From an uncultured Paracoccaceae bacterium (GTDB lineage: Bacteria; Pseudomonadota; Alphaproteobacteria; Rhodobacterales; Rhodobacteraceae): 64,000 nucleotides of DNA. The stretch lies in NCBI GenBank assembly GCA_947498985.1, contig CANMMF010000012.1:1-64000 (forward strand), read 5' to 3'. Made by a program: the position numbers and the translations under genes. Below are positions 8,243 to 17,236 of this stretch, piece after piece (positions within the stretch are counted from its first letter, which is position 1; every line of letters starts with the position of its first letter). The notes under the pieces are model-generated. The model did no database searches and was not told the DNA's origin. It worked only from the letters and a program-made list of their open reading frames with translations.

Positions 8243-9475
8243 TTGCTGTTATACCGCCTCCTTGTCAGCCTGTTTGCCGGCTTCGCGCTGACGCGGGCAA
8301 TGCGCCGGGGCGGGTGGCGCGCGCTGCGTGACCGGCTGGCGCGGGGCGACGATCTGCCCGAGGGCCCGCATGTCTGGCTGCACGGCGCCTCGAACGGCGA
8401 GCTGGCCTCCGCCCGGCCAGTGCTGGAGATGTTGATCGGCGCTCGCCCGGATCTGCATTGGGTGGTGACCTGCAATTCCGATACCGGCACAGCACTTGTC
8501 GACGGCTGGCACCTCGCACAGGTGACGGCGCGGCCCGCGCCGATCGATCTCGCCCGGGTCAGCAGGCGCGCCTTGCGGCGCTGGCGCGTTGTGGCGCTGG
8601 TGTCGCTGGAGGCCGAGCTCTGGCCCCACCGCGTGCTCGATTGCCCCGGTCCGGTTGTGCAACTGGCCGCCCGCATGAGCGCCAACACCGCGCGCAACTG
8701 GGCGCGGGTGCCCGGACTGGCGGCGAAGGTGCTCGGCGCGATGTCCTTTGTGAGCGCGCAGAATGCCGAGACGCTGGAGCGGCTGCGCGCGCTTGGCCTG
8801 CCCGGTGACGCGGCGGGGCCCGTCGCGGATCTCAAGGCGCTCTACACGCCGCCGGATCTGCCCCCGGATCCGGCCCTCGTCATGAGCTTTGCGCGCGAGG
8901 CGACCTGGCTCGCAGCCTCCACCCATCCGGGCGAAGAGCAAACCGTGCTCGAGGCGCATCACATCGCGCGGCAGGCCGACCCCGACCTGCGCCTGATCCT
9001 CGCCCCTCGCCATCCGCAGCGCGCCGGGGAGATTGCCGAGATGGCGCGCGCGCGCGGTCTGACGGTGGCGCGGCGCAGCCTCTCGGATCCGCCGGGTGAT
9101 GCGGCGGTCTATCTGGCGGACACGATGGGAGAGATGGCGCGTTGGTACGCGCTGGCCGGTCGGGTCTTTATCGGCGGCACGCTCACCGACCGGGGCGGCC
9201 ACACGCCGTATGAACCGGCGGCCTTCGGCGCGGCCCTGTTGGCGGGTCCGGATGTGGCCAATTTCAAGGCGCCCTTCGCGCGCCTCCGCGCGGCTGGGGC
9301 GGTGGCCGCGGTGCGGGACGCCGCTACTCTGGCGCAGGCGCTCGAAGCGCTGAAAATGCCCGAGGCGCAGGCCGCTGCCGGACACACGGCGCAGCAGGCG
9401 CTGCAGCAGCAAACCGACCTCGGGGGCCTTGTGGCGCAGATCCTGTCCGTGCTGCCGCCGCCCGGGCGAACTTGA
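8243..9475 (+). CDS. waaA: 3-deoxy-D-manno-octulosonic acid (Kdo) transferase
   Basis: A 410-residue GT-B glycosyltransferase of the Kdo transferase family (glycosyltransferase family 30). It adds Kdo from CMP-Kdo to lipid A precursor at the inner membrane. The N-terminal hydrophobic stretch (residues 1-17) is the membrane anchor. The catalytic Glu is E53 in LHGASNGELAS, and the family motifs EAELWP and YEPAAFGAALLAGP are present. The start is a TTG at 8243; no ATG gives the expected N terminus. The family's usual lysophospholipid-like 420-430 residues is nearly matched. Confidence 0.92.
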   Translation: MLLYRLLVSLFAGFALTRAMRRGGWRALRDRLARGDDLPEGPHVWLHGASNGELASARPVLEMLIGARPDLHWVVTCNSDTGTALVDGWHLAQVTARPAPIDLARVSRRALRRWRVVALVSLEAELWPHRVLDCPGPVVQLAARMSANTARNWARVPGLAAKVLGAMSFVSAQNAETLERLRALGLPGDAAGPVADLKALYTPPDLPPDPALVMSFAREATWLAASTHPGEEQTVLEAHHIARQADPDLRLILAPRHPQRAGEIAEMARARGLTVARRSLSDPPGDAAVYLADTMGEMARWYALAGRVFIGGTLTDRGGHTPYEPAAFGAALLAGPDVANFKAPFARLRAAGAVAAVRDAATLAQALEALKMPEAQAAAGHTAQQALQQQTDLGGLVAQILSVLPPPGRT

Positions 9476-9526
9476 TCCGCAGCGGCAGATGGCTATCTAT
9501 GACAAAGCAACAGCCAGACCGCAGAG

Positions 9527-9955
9527 ATGATTCACTACAGCCTCAAATGTGCCGATGGTCACCGGTTCGACAGCTGGTTCCAGTCCGCCGATGCCTATGA
9601 AAAGCTCGCCAAGGCGGGTCATGTCGCCTGCGCGGTCTGCGGCTCTGACGCGGTCGAAAAGGCGCTGATGGCGCCGCGCGTGACGCAGACCGGCAGCGAT
9701 GCCGCACCCACGAAGGCCCTGCGCAAACCACCCGGCCCGGCCGAGCAGGCGCTGGCGGAGATGCGCGCGCAGATCGAGGCAAACTCCGACTATGTCGGTG
9801 ACACCTTCGCCAAAGAGGCCCGCGCCATGCATCTGGGAGAGCTTCCCACACGCCCGATCTGGGGCGAGGCCCGCGGCGACGAGGTCCGCGCGCTGGTCGA
9901 AGACGAGATCCCCGTCGCACCGCTGCCCTTCACCCCGTCACGAAAGAGCAACTGA
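9527..9955 (+). CDS. DUF1178 family protein
   Basis: A 142-residue protein matching DUF1178: MIHYSLKCADGHRFDSWF, then the CAVCGSDAVEKALMAPRV pair of cysteines, which resembles a small zinc ribbon. The C-terminal half, EMRAQIEANSDYVGDTF followed by ARAMHLGE, is also typical. The function is unknown. The stop is three bases before the SDR start, so the two form an operon. Confidence 0.9.
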   Translation: MIHYSLKCADGHRFDSWFQSADAYEKLAKAGHVACAVCGSDAVEKALMAPRVTQTGSDAAPTKALRKPPGPAEQALAEMRAQIEANSDYVGDTFAKEARAMHLGELPTRPIWGEARGDEVRALVEDEIPVAPLPFTPSRKSN

Positions 9956-9958
9956 GCC

Positions 9959-10603
9959 ATGAACATTCTCATCACCGGCGCCAATCGCGGCATCGGGGCG
10001 GCGCTCGATTCCGCCTATAGCGCGCGCGGCGACACGGTGCTGGGCACCGCCCGCGGGCATCCGGAATATCTCGATCTCGACGTGACCGATCCGGCCGCGC
10101 AGGCCGCCCTTGCCGAAAAGATCGAAGACACCGCGCTGGATGTGGTGATCTGCAATGCCGGCGTCTATCTCGACAAGGGCCACAGCCTCGCGGATGGCTA
10201 TGGTGCGGCGCTCTGGGCCGACACGTTTGCGGTGAATGTCACCGGCGTGTTCCTGACCGTGCAGAACCTTCTGCCGCATCTGCAAGGCGCCGCCACACCC
10301 AGGATCGCGATCATCTCCAGCCAGATGGGCTCGTCCGAGATCGCCTCCGGCAGCAGCTATATCTACCGCGCCTCGAAGGCCGCGGCGCTCAATCTGGGGC
10401 GCAATCTGGCGGTTGACCTCAAGGGGCTCGGCATCGCGGTGGGGATCTATCATCCCGGCTGGGTGCGCACCGATATGGGAGGCGGCGGTGCCGCGGTGGC
10501 CCCGAAGGACGCAGCCGAGGGCCTTATCGCGCGGATCGATGCGCTGTCGCTGGAGAGCACAGGCGCGTTCGAAACCTGGGATGGCCGTGCCCATCCTTTC
10601 TGA
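9959..10603 (+). CDS. SDR family NAD(P)-dependent oxidoreductase
   Basis: A 214-residue short-chain dehydrogenase. The nucleotide-binding motif is ITGANRGIG near the N terminus, followed by the NAG motif in VICNAGVYL and the catalytic YRASK (YxxxK). The protein is shorter than classical SDRs because the substrate loop at the end is brief. The substrate is unknown. The last 23 nt overlap the next gene, consistent with coupled translation. Confidence 0.9.
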   Translation: MNILITGANRGIGAALDSAYSARGDTVLGTARGHPEYLDLDVTDPAAQAALAEKIEDTALDVVICNAGVYLDKGHSLADGYGAALWADTFAVNVTGVFLTVQNLLPHLQGAATPRIAIISSQMGSSEIASGSSYIYRASKAAALNLGRNLAVDLKGLGIAVGIYHPGWVRTDMGGGGAAVAPKDAAEGLIARIDALSLESTGAFETWDGRAHPF

Positions 10604-11057
10604 ACCGCACGGGATCGTCGACGCCTTCCGGGCCGCCTGGATGCGCCGGGACGGCGCGGCCATCGCGGCCTTGTTCACCGAGGACGCCGATTTCGTGAAC
10701 GTCACGGGGCTGTGGTGGCATGGCCGCGCCGCCATCGGCAGGCCGCATGACGATGCGCTTAAAAGCTTCTTTGCCAAGACCGAGCTGCGCGCGGGGCGGA
10801 CCGAAACCCGGATGCTGGGCCCCGACGTGGCGGTTGTCCGCTGCCGCCTGACGCTGAGCGGCCAGAAAGCCCCGGATGGCCATATCGCAGAGCCGCGCCA
10901 GACGATCCTGACCTTTGTGATGATGCGGCAGGACGCGGGCTGGCTTGCGGTCTCGGCGCAAAACACCGATGTCGTGCCGGGTCAGGAGACGCATCTGGCG
11001 GACAGGGACGGGCTGCGCGCGGTGCGGTACCGACAAGGCCACCCGCCGTCTCCCTGA
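10581..11057 (+). CDS. SnoaL-like / SgcJ-type NTF2-fold protein
   Basis: A 158-residue protein starting at the ATG at 10581 (MAVPILSEPHGIVDAF). The text IVDAFRAAWMRRDGAAIAALFTEDADFVNVTGLWWHGRAAI is characteristic of the NTF2-like SgcJ/SnoaL superfamily. These proteins are small enzymes or binding proteins of varied function. A longer frame reaches back to 10413 inside the SDR gene, but only this ATG gives the family N terminus. It overlaps the SDR gene by 23 nt. Confidence 0.82.
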   Translation: MAVPILSEPHGIVDAFRAAWMRRDGAAIAALFTEDADFVNVTGLWWHGRAAIGRPHDDALKSFFAKTELRAGRTETRMLGPDVAVVRCRLTLSGQKAPDGHIAEPRQTILTFVMMRQDAGWLAVSAQNTDVVPGQETHLADRDGLRAVRYRQGHPPSP

Positions 11058-11101
11058 GCACCTGGGCACGGCGCCGCGATCGGGCCCGCCGGGCAACGAT
11101 G

Positions 11102-12880
11102 TTACAACGGCCAGATCAGCGGGATCAGCAGCGACGCCAGCAACCCGGTGGTGATGTTGAGCGGCAGGCCGACCTTGAGGAAATCGGAGAACTTGTAGCC
11201 GCCGGGCCCGTAGACCAGCGTGTTGGTCTGGTAGCCGATGGGCGTGGCGAAGGAACAGGACGCGGCGACCATCACCGCCACAACAAGCGGCCTGGGATCG
11301 ACGCCGATCACCGCCGCGAGGCTGATCGCGATGGGGGTCAGAACCACCGCCACGGCATTGTTGCTGACCGTCTCGGTCAGGACCGAGGTCAGCAGGTAGA
11401 TCGTCCAGATCAGCAGCACCGGCGGCAGGCCGGTCAGCACCGGGGCCACGGTGTTGGCAATCAGCGCCACAGCCCCCGACGCCTCCAGCGCCGCGCCGAT
11501 GGCCAGCATGGCAAAGATCAGCGCCAGAAGCTGGCCTTCGACGAAGGAGAACGCCTCATCCGCATCGATGCAGCGGGTGAGCAGAACGACCGCCACCGCG
11601 ATCACCGTCAGCGGCAGGATCGGCGCCACACCCAGCGCCGACAACAGCACGATCCCGGCCAGCGCCGCCAGCGCGATGGGCGCGTGATTGCGGCGATAGG
11701 CGCGCGCCGAAGGCTGCGCCACATCCACCAGATCCATCTCGTCGGCCAGCCGCTTGATATCATCCGGGCCGCCTTCCAGCAGCAGCGTGTCGCCCACGCG
11801 CACCACCAGTTCATCGAGCTGCCGCCCGATATTCTGGTTCCGCCGGTGTACCGCCAGCGGATAGACACCGTAGCGGCGCCGCAGCCGCAATGCGCCCAGA
11901 CTGCGGCCAACCATCTTGCAGCCGGGGGTGATCAGCACCTCGACCGTGGTCGTCTCCTTGGCCGAGACCTGGTCGACGCGTTTCAGCGACTTGTCGCGCT
12001 GCAGGCTCAGAAGCTCGGTCATCTGGGTGCGCAACACGACAATGTCGCCCACCTGCAGCGTCACATCCTGCAGGTTGCGGCGCAGCGACAGGTCCCCGCG
12101 CACCACATCCACAAGCCGCACACCCTCGCGCTTGAAAAGCTGCACACCCAGCACGTCGCGGCCGATGAGGTTGCTGTCGGGCGGGATCACCGCTTCGGTG
12201 AAGAACTTCATCCGGCTGCGATCCGACAACATTCCCGCCATCGAGGTCCGGTCCGGCAGCAGCCAAGGCCCGACGAAATACAGATACGCCAGCCCCCAGA
12301 CCACCAGCACCGCCGCCAGCGGCGTCACCTCGAAGATCGTGAACGGCGCCAGCCCCTGGCTGCGCGACACACCATCGACCAGCAGGTTGGTCGAGGTGCC
12401 GATCAGCGTTGTGGTGCCCCCGAGAATGGCCGCATAGCTGAGCGGGATCAGCAGTTTCGACGGCGCAACCCCCATGGATTTCGCCAGCTGCACGAAGATC
12501 GGCAGCATCACCACCACAACGGGTGTGTTGTTCATGAAGGCCGAGGCCACAACCACAAAGGCGATGATCCCGGCCATCGCCACGCGCGGACGGCGGGCGA
12601 CCTCGGCCTCGGCATAGGTGGTGAAGCTCTCCAGCGCGCCGGTGCGCACCAGCGCGCCCATCACGATGAACATCGCCGCGATGGTCCAGGGCGCGGGGTT
12701 GGAGAGCACCGAAAGGGCGGCGTCATAAGGCAGCACGCCGGTCAGGAGCAGCACCGCGACCCCGCCGATGGCGGTGACCTCGGTCGGATAGCTTTCACGC
12801 AGGAACAACAGGAACATCACAACCACCACGCTCAGCGCAATGGTCGCCTCCGCGCTCTGGCTCAGCTCGATCAGCGCCAT
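11102..12880 (-). CDS. SLC13-family permease with two RCK_C (TrkA-C) domains
   Basis: A 592-residue inner-membrane transporter. It has an N-terminal hydrophobic half, two central cytosolic TrkA-C-like domains (VIPPDSNLIGRDVLGVQLFKREGV and EVLITPGCKMVGRSLGALRLRRRYGV) and a C-terminal hydrophobic half with SNNAVAVVLTPIA. This layout fits the divalent anion:Na+ symporter group, which carries sulfate, dicarboxylates or similar; the substrate cannot be told. The ATG at 12880 is preferred to a start at 12955 that would overlap the upstream DMT gene. Confidence 0.88.
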   Translation of the reverse strand: MALIELSQSAEATIALSVVVVMFLLFLRESYPTEVTAIGGVAVLLLTGVLPYDAALSVLSNPAPWTIAAMFIVMGALVRTGALESFTTYAEAEVARRPRVAMAGIIAFVVVASAFMNNTPVVVVMLPIFVQLAKSMGVAPSKLLIPLSYAAILGGTTTLIGTSTNLLVDGVSRSQGLAPFTIFEVTPLAAVLVVWGLAYLYFVGPWLLPDRTSMAGMLSDRSRMKFFTEAVIPPDSNLIGRDVLGVQLFKREGVRLVDVVRGDLSLRRNLQDVTLQVGDIVVLRTQMTELLSLQRDKSLKRVDQVSAKETTTVEVLITPGCKMVGRSLGALRLRRRYGVYPLAVHRRNQNIGRQLDELVVRVGDTLLLEGGPDDIKRLADEMDLVDVAQPSARAYRRNHAPIALAALAGIVLLSALGVAPILPLTVIAVAVVLLTRCIDADEAFSFVEGQLLALIFAMLAIGAALEASGAVALIANTVAPVLTGLPPVLLIWTIYLLTSVLTETVSNNAVAVVLTPIAISLAAVIGVDPRPLVVAVMVAASCSFATPIGYQTNTLVYGPGGYKFSDFLKVGLPLNITTGLLASLLIPLIWPL

Positions 12881-12914
12881 GGTCTGCTCATCCTGCGATC
12901 CGAAGAGGAAACGG

Positions 12915-13835
12915 CTACCCCGCGCCAGTGTTGCCGAGCGGCGCGGCAGGTACAAGCCCGTTGGGGCGCGGCTGCACCAGCGCCATGCCCGCGATCATCA
13001 CCACCAGCGCCGACCAGAACCAGGCCGAATAGCCTTCGCCCAGAAAGACAATCGCCCAGGTCACCCCGAAGAGCGTGACCATGTAGCTCACCTGCACCGC
13101 AAAGACCGAGCCGGCATAACCCACCAGCCAGACATAGCCGGTATAGGCCGCCGCGTGCAGCAGGGACGAGGCGATGATCGCCAGATCCGGCGCGCCCCAG
13201 GGCCCGCGCGGGTCGATGAACTGCCCCGATATCGCCGCCAGAGGCAGGGTCAGCGCGAGGCCCAGCACCGACGCGCCGGTCAGCACCTGCACCGGCCGCA
13301 TGCCCTGCGTGCCCCATTTGGCCACGTAATTGCCCTCGAGCGCGTAGCATGCCGCCGAAATGAGCGCGATGCCCACCCAATAGGCGCTGACACCGTCGGG
13401 CAGGCCGTCCTGCGGCAGCACCAGCAACGCCACGCCCAGCAGCCCCAGCGTGAGGCCCAGCAAGCGCCGCCAGCGGAACGTGTCGTTGCCCATGGCCAGC
13501 GCCACCGGAAAGGCCAGCATCGGCACCGAGGAAAGCAGCATCGACAGCACGCCGGACGGCAGATGCACCGCTGCGCTGTAGGATGCCGCCCCGGGCAGCA
13601 CAGAGCCGATCATCGCAATCACGAAGTATAGCCAGAGGGCCGCCGGATCCCAGCGCATCCTGCGCCCCTGCAGCCGGGTCAGCGCGCCGAGAATCAGCGC
13701 CACCAGAACAGTCTGCCAGAACAGAATGCCGAAGGGCTTGTAGCCTTCGGAGACGGCGATCTTGCTCAAAGGCTGCGTGGCACCCCAGGCCGCGCCCATC
13801 GCGATCATCACGACAAAGGGCAGCGCCGCCTTCAT
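12915..13835 (-). CDS. DMT-superfamily (EamA-type) exporter
   Basis: A 306-residue protein with about ten hydrophobic segments in two EamA repeats, the layout of drug/metabolite transporters of the inner membrane. The N terminus reads MKAALPFVVMIAMGAAWGATQP. Substrate unknown. The ATG overlaps the ymdB-like stop (ATGA, 13832-13835), so the two genes are translationally coupled. A longer frame upstream is antisense-like noise within the phosphodiesterase gene. Confidence 0.88.
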   Translation of the reverse strand: MKAALPFVVMIAMGAAWGATQPLSKIAVSEGYKPFGILFWQTVLVALILGALTRLQGRRMRWDPAALWLYFVIAMIGSVLPGAASYSAAVHLPSGVLSMLLSSVPMLAFPVALAMGNDTFRWRRLLGLTLGLLGVALLVLPQDGLPDGVSAYWVGIALISAACYALEGNYVAKWGTQGMRPVQVLTGASVLGLALTLPLAAISGQFIDPRGPWGAPDLAIIASSLLHAAAYTGYVWLVGYAGSVFAVQVSYMVTLFGVTWAIVFLGEGYSAWFWSALVVMIAGMALVQPRPNGLVPAAPLGNTGAG

Positions 13836-14641
13836 GCAGGCCCGGCCGCCTGCAGCCGCCCGCCCTGGCGCACCATATGTATCGCGCGCGCGCGGCCGGT
13901 GGCATCGTCGGTCTCGACCATCACCCCCGACAGCGTCGCCTCCTCCAGCGCCGGGGCGAAGCGCCCTTTCGACATGCCGGTCACGAAGCGCCGCATCGGT
14001 TCGGTCTTTTCCATGCCGATGACGGAGTTGTAATCGCCGCACATGCCCGCATCGGTCAGATAGGCCGTGCCGCCGGGCAGGATCTGCGCATCGGCGGTGG
14101 GCACATGCGTGTGGGTGCCGACCACGAGGCTGGCGCGGCCATCGCAGAAATGGCCCATCGCCATCTTTTCCGACGTGGCCTCGCAATGCACGTCGACAAT
14201 CGCCGCCTGCGCCTGCCCGCGCAACCGCCGCAACACATCGTCCACGGCGGAAAACGGATCGTCGAAGGCGCGCTTCATGAAGACCTGCCCCAGCACCTGC
14301 GCCACCAGAACCTTGCGCCCGCGCCGGTCCGCGAAAAGCGCGGCCCCCCGTCCCGGCGCCTGTTTGGCGAAATTCACCGGTCTGAGAATGCGCGGCTCGC
14401 TCTCGATTTCCTGCAGCATCTCCTTCTGGTCGAAGGCGTGATCTCCCAGCGTGACCACATCGGCGCCCGCCTCGAACAACCCTTGCGCATGTTTGGCGGT
14501 GATCCCGGCGCCGTTGCTGGCGTTTTCGCCATTGACCACGACAAAATCGAGCCCCCAGTCCTTGCGCAGACCCGGCAGCCGCTCGCTCACCGCCGCGCGC
14601 CCGGCGCGGCCCATCACATCACCCAGAAAGAGAAGTTTCAT
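13832..14641 (-). CDS. YmdB-family metallophosphoesterase
   Basis: A 269-residue protein of the TIGR00282/YmdB family, whose Bacillus member is a 2',3'- and 3',5'-cyclic nucleotide phosphodiesterase. Metal-binding motifs appear in order: FLGDVMGRAGR, VNGENASNGAGIT, LGDHAFDQKEM, VDVHCEATSEK and GTHTHVPTAD. Family members normally have GNHAFDQKE; here the Asn is Asp (GDHAFDQKE). The length is standard. It is coupled to the DMT exporter, an unexplained pairing. Confidence 0.9.
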   Translation of the reverse strand: MKLLFLGDVMGRAGRAAVSERLPGLRKDWGLDFVVVNGENASNGAGITAKHAQGLFEAGADVVTLGDHAFDQKEMLQEIESEPRILRPVNFAKQAPGRGAALFADRRGRKVLVAQVLGQVFMKRAFDDPFSAVDDVLRRLRGQAQAAIVDVHCEATSEKMAMGHFCDGRASLVVGTHTHVPTADAQILPGGTAYLTDAGMCGDYNSVIGMEKTEPMRRFVTGMSKGRFAPALEEATLSGVMVETDDATGRARAIHMVRQGGRLQAAGPA

Positions 14642-14715
14642 GGCGCCAGCGGTACGCCTTCCGCGCACAAAAGCAAAGCCCCCTCGCGTCGGCGGCCTGC
14701 ACCCTGTTTCTCCGG

Positions 14716-14772
14716 TTCGAAAATACTTTGGGGTGAACTGGCCGCCTGCGGCCAGGAGGGGCAACGCCCCTC
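14716..14772 (-). repeat. Double-hairpin intergenic repeat, copy 2
   Basis: Read on the minus strand the element has a 7-bp hairpin (14756-14762 with 14766-14772), an 8-bp hairpin (14738-14745 with 14748-14755) and a tail with AAGTATTT that ends GAGAAAC. The order of parts equals that of 1321-1382. It begins inside the stop codon of the secreted protein gene and may serve as its terminator. Confidence 0.6.
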
Positions 14773-15642
14773 AGCGACAGGCCAGCGCCGAGAGGATCCG
14801 CGCGGCGCTGTAGGCGCCCAGTTCGCGTGCGTGCAGCGCGCCGTCGAACCGGACCGCCATCACCCGGCGCCAGTCGCCCGAGGCCAGGATCATCTCCGGC
14901 CCCTGCCCGCAATTGCGGATCCCGCCTTCGATATAGTCCCAGCCGATCCTGTGGTTGGAATAGCCCCTGGCCGCCGCAAGCTCGACAAGCGCGCCATCCA
15001 CCAGCCGCCAGACCCGCAGCGTCTTGGCCAGATGCGGCCGGTCCACATAGGCAAACTCAAGCACGCCGTCGCCGTCGAGATCGCCCCAGCCAACCGGCGC
15101 CAGCCAGCGATTGGCGCGACCGATAAACGGTGTCGAGGTCATCAGCCCGGTTGCGGTGTAAAGCGCCAGCCGCGCGCCTTGCCGCGCATCGCTCTCGACC
15201 ACCAGAACCGCCGTCGCGCCAGTGCCATCGAGATCCACGAGCCGTGGAGCGACATCCTCGAACACCCGGTGTTGCGGCAGACGCAGGGTGACGTCGCGCA
15301 GATCGCGCTTGGCGCAGCCCGGGCAATGATCCACCCGCAGCCGCAATGCGCCCCACTCCACCGCGTCGCCCAGCACACCATGGGCGTAACGCGTTGTGGG
15401 CTCGATATAGGTGGCTTCCAGCAGCGTGGTTTGCGGTGCCGCATGCAAGGATGCGCCCTGCACCATCAGCCACCCACACAACATCAGACCCGCGCCGCGA
15501 GCAAGACGCCGCCACCCGCGCGACAGCAGACGCGGCGCTTTTGCTGGACAATCCGCGTTTCCGGACGGAAAACCGGTCACCGCTTTTCCTGGAATTAGCC
15601 GATCTGAATCTCGCGCATTTCCGGACGGAAAAGCAGGGGCCA

Positions 15643-15643
<1 letters not shown>
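14771..15643 (-). CDS. Secreted FG-GAP/VCBS-like protein
   Basis: A hypothetical exported protein of up to 290 residues. A hydrophobic signal segment (GLMLCGWLMVQGASLHA) lies near residue 52-69. The mature part has beta-propeller-like repeats with Asp-rich turns (LVDLDGTGATAVLVVES and WGDLDGDGVLEFAYVDR) typical of FG-GAP/VCBS folds, plus a Cys pair, CPGC. The start is uncertain. ATG 15643 forms a TGATG overlap with the ferredoxin stop, but it gives a long extension that translates two palindromes as FPSGN. A GTG at 15580 with AGGA upstream is an alternative. The function is unknown. Confidence 0.72.
15558..15571. promoter_or_regulatory. Palindrome TTTCCGGACGGAAA, copy 1
   Basis: A 6-2-6 perfect inverted repeat. 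An identical copy lies exactly 60 nt away (start to start), which suggests a paired operator rather than an RNA hairpin: the two-base loop is too tight for RNA. No binding protein can be named. Confidence 0.45.
15618..15631. promoter_or_regulatory. Palindrome TTTCCGGACGGAAA, copy 2
   Basis: The second identical 14-nt palindrome, 12 nt beyond the ferredoxin stop codon. Together with copy 1 it brackets the putative start region of the secreted FG-GAP-like gene. Confidence 0.45.
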
Positions 15644-16518
<875 letters not shown>

Positions 16519-16557
16519 GGTGCCGGAAAGAAAGGCACGACAGAGGCCCCGAGCAGA

Positions 16558-17130
16558 ATGAAACGCCCCGCCGTCCTGGCCGCAGCGACCGCGCTTGCCG
16601 CCTGCACGCATAATGCGCCGCACGCACCCGCGCCCGGCGGTGCTGCCGACGTTGCCCGTGCCGATCAGCAACCCACCATCCTGCAACCGGCCAGGCGGCC
16701 CGCGCCGGTGACCGACCGCCAGGCCGATGGCAGTTGCTCGACCCGCGAAGTCACGCCCGCGGTCTACGAGCAGATCATGGGCGAAGTGCAGGTGGTGCAG
16801 GCCGACATCGCCGAAGACGGCACGGTGATCCGCCCGCCGGTCTATCGCCGCGCGCCGGTGCCGCGCATCGTGCGTCCGCGCGCCGAGATCCGTTTTGCCG
16901 CCCCCTGCCCCGAGACCATGACACCGGATTTCGTGGCCTCTCTGCAGCGCGCGCTGGCCGCGCGCGGCTATCTCGATGGTGCGGTCAGCGGACAGATCGA
17001 CGCGGCCACCTCCGCCGCGATCCGCAGATACCAGTCCGAACGCGGGCTGGAAAGCGACCAGGTCTCGCTCGAGACAGCGCGCGCGCTGGGCCTTGTGGCC
17101 GTGCCGCGCGACGCGCAGGCCGACGGCTGA
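16558..17130 (+). CDS. Peptidoglycan-binding-domain lipoprotein
   Basis: A 190-residue putative outer-membrane lipoprotein. The signal peptide ends in the lipobox LAAC (C16). The C-terminal part (FVASLQRALAARGYLDG, then IDAATSAAIRRYQSERGL) is a peptidoglycan-binding type 1 helix bundle. The middle is Pro- and Arg-rich with a conserved-looking CSTREVTPAVYEQI stretch. A role in anchoring the outer membrane or sensing the wall is inferred. It starts 39 nt after the OB-fold gene on the same strand; whether it is cotranscribed and therefore SOS-linked is unknown. Confidence 0.82.
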   Translation: MKRPAVLAAATALAACTHNAPHAPAPGGAADVARADQQPTILQPARRPAPVTDRQADGSCSTREVTPAVYEQIMGEVQVVQADIAEDGTVIRPPVYRRAPVPRIVRPRAEIRFAAPCPETMTPDFVASLQRALAARGYLDGAVSGQIDAATSAAIRRYQSERGLESDQVSLETARALGLVAVPRDAQADG

Positions 17131-17184
17131 GCCGCCTGCAGCCCGGCCCGCCCCGAGCCATCCCGCACCACCCGGCCGCGCATG

Positions 17185-17213
17185 AAAAAAGGCGCCCGGG
17201 GGCCGGGCGCCTT
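17185..17213 (-). terminator. Rho-independent terminator of the degP-like gene
   Basis: A 9-bp GC stem (17191-17199 with 17203-17211, loop GGG), extended by two A-T pairs, is followed on the minus strand by six U (17185-17190). It lies 24 nt after the protease stop codon. Confidence 0.85.
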
Positions 17214-17236
17214 CTCATCACGTCACCGGGACGGGA

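Noticed and set aside
11099-13078. A 659-codon plus-strand frame across the SLC13 permease gene
   Set aside because: It is rich in Arg, His and Gln, as typical for an antisense frame of a membrane protein. The minus-strand gene has TM segments and RCK_C domains.
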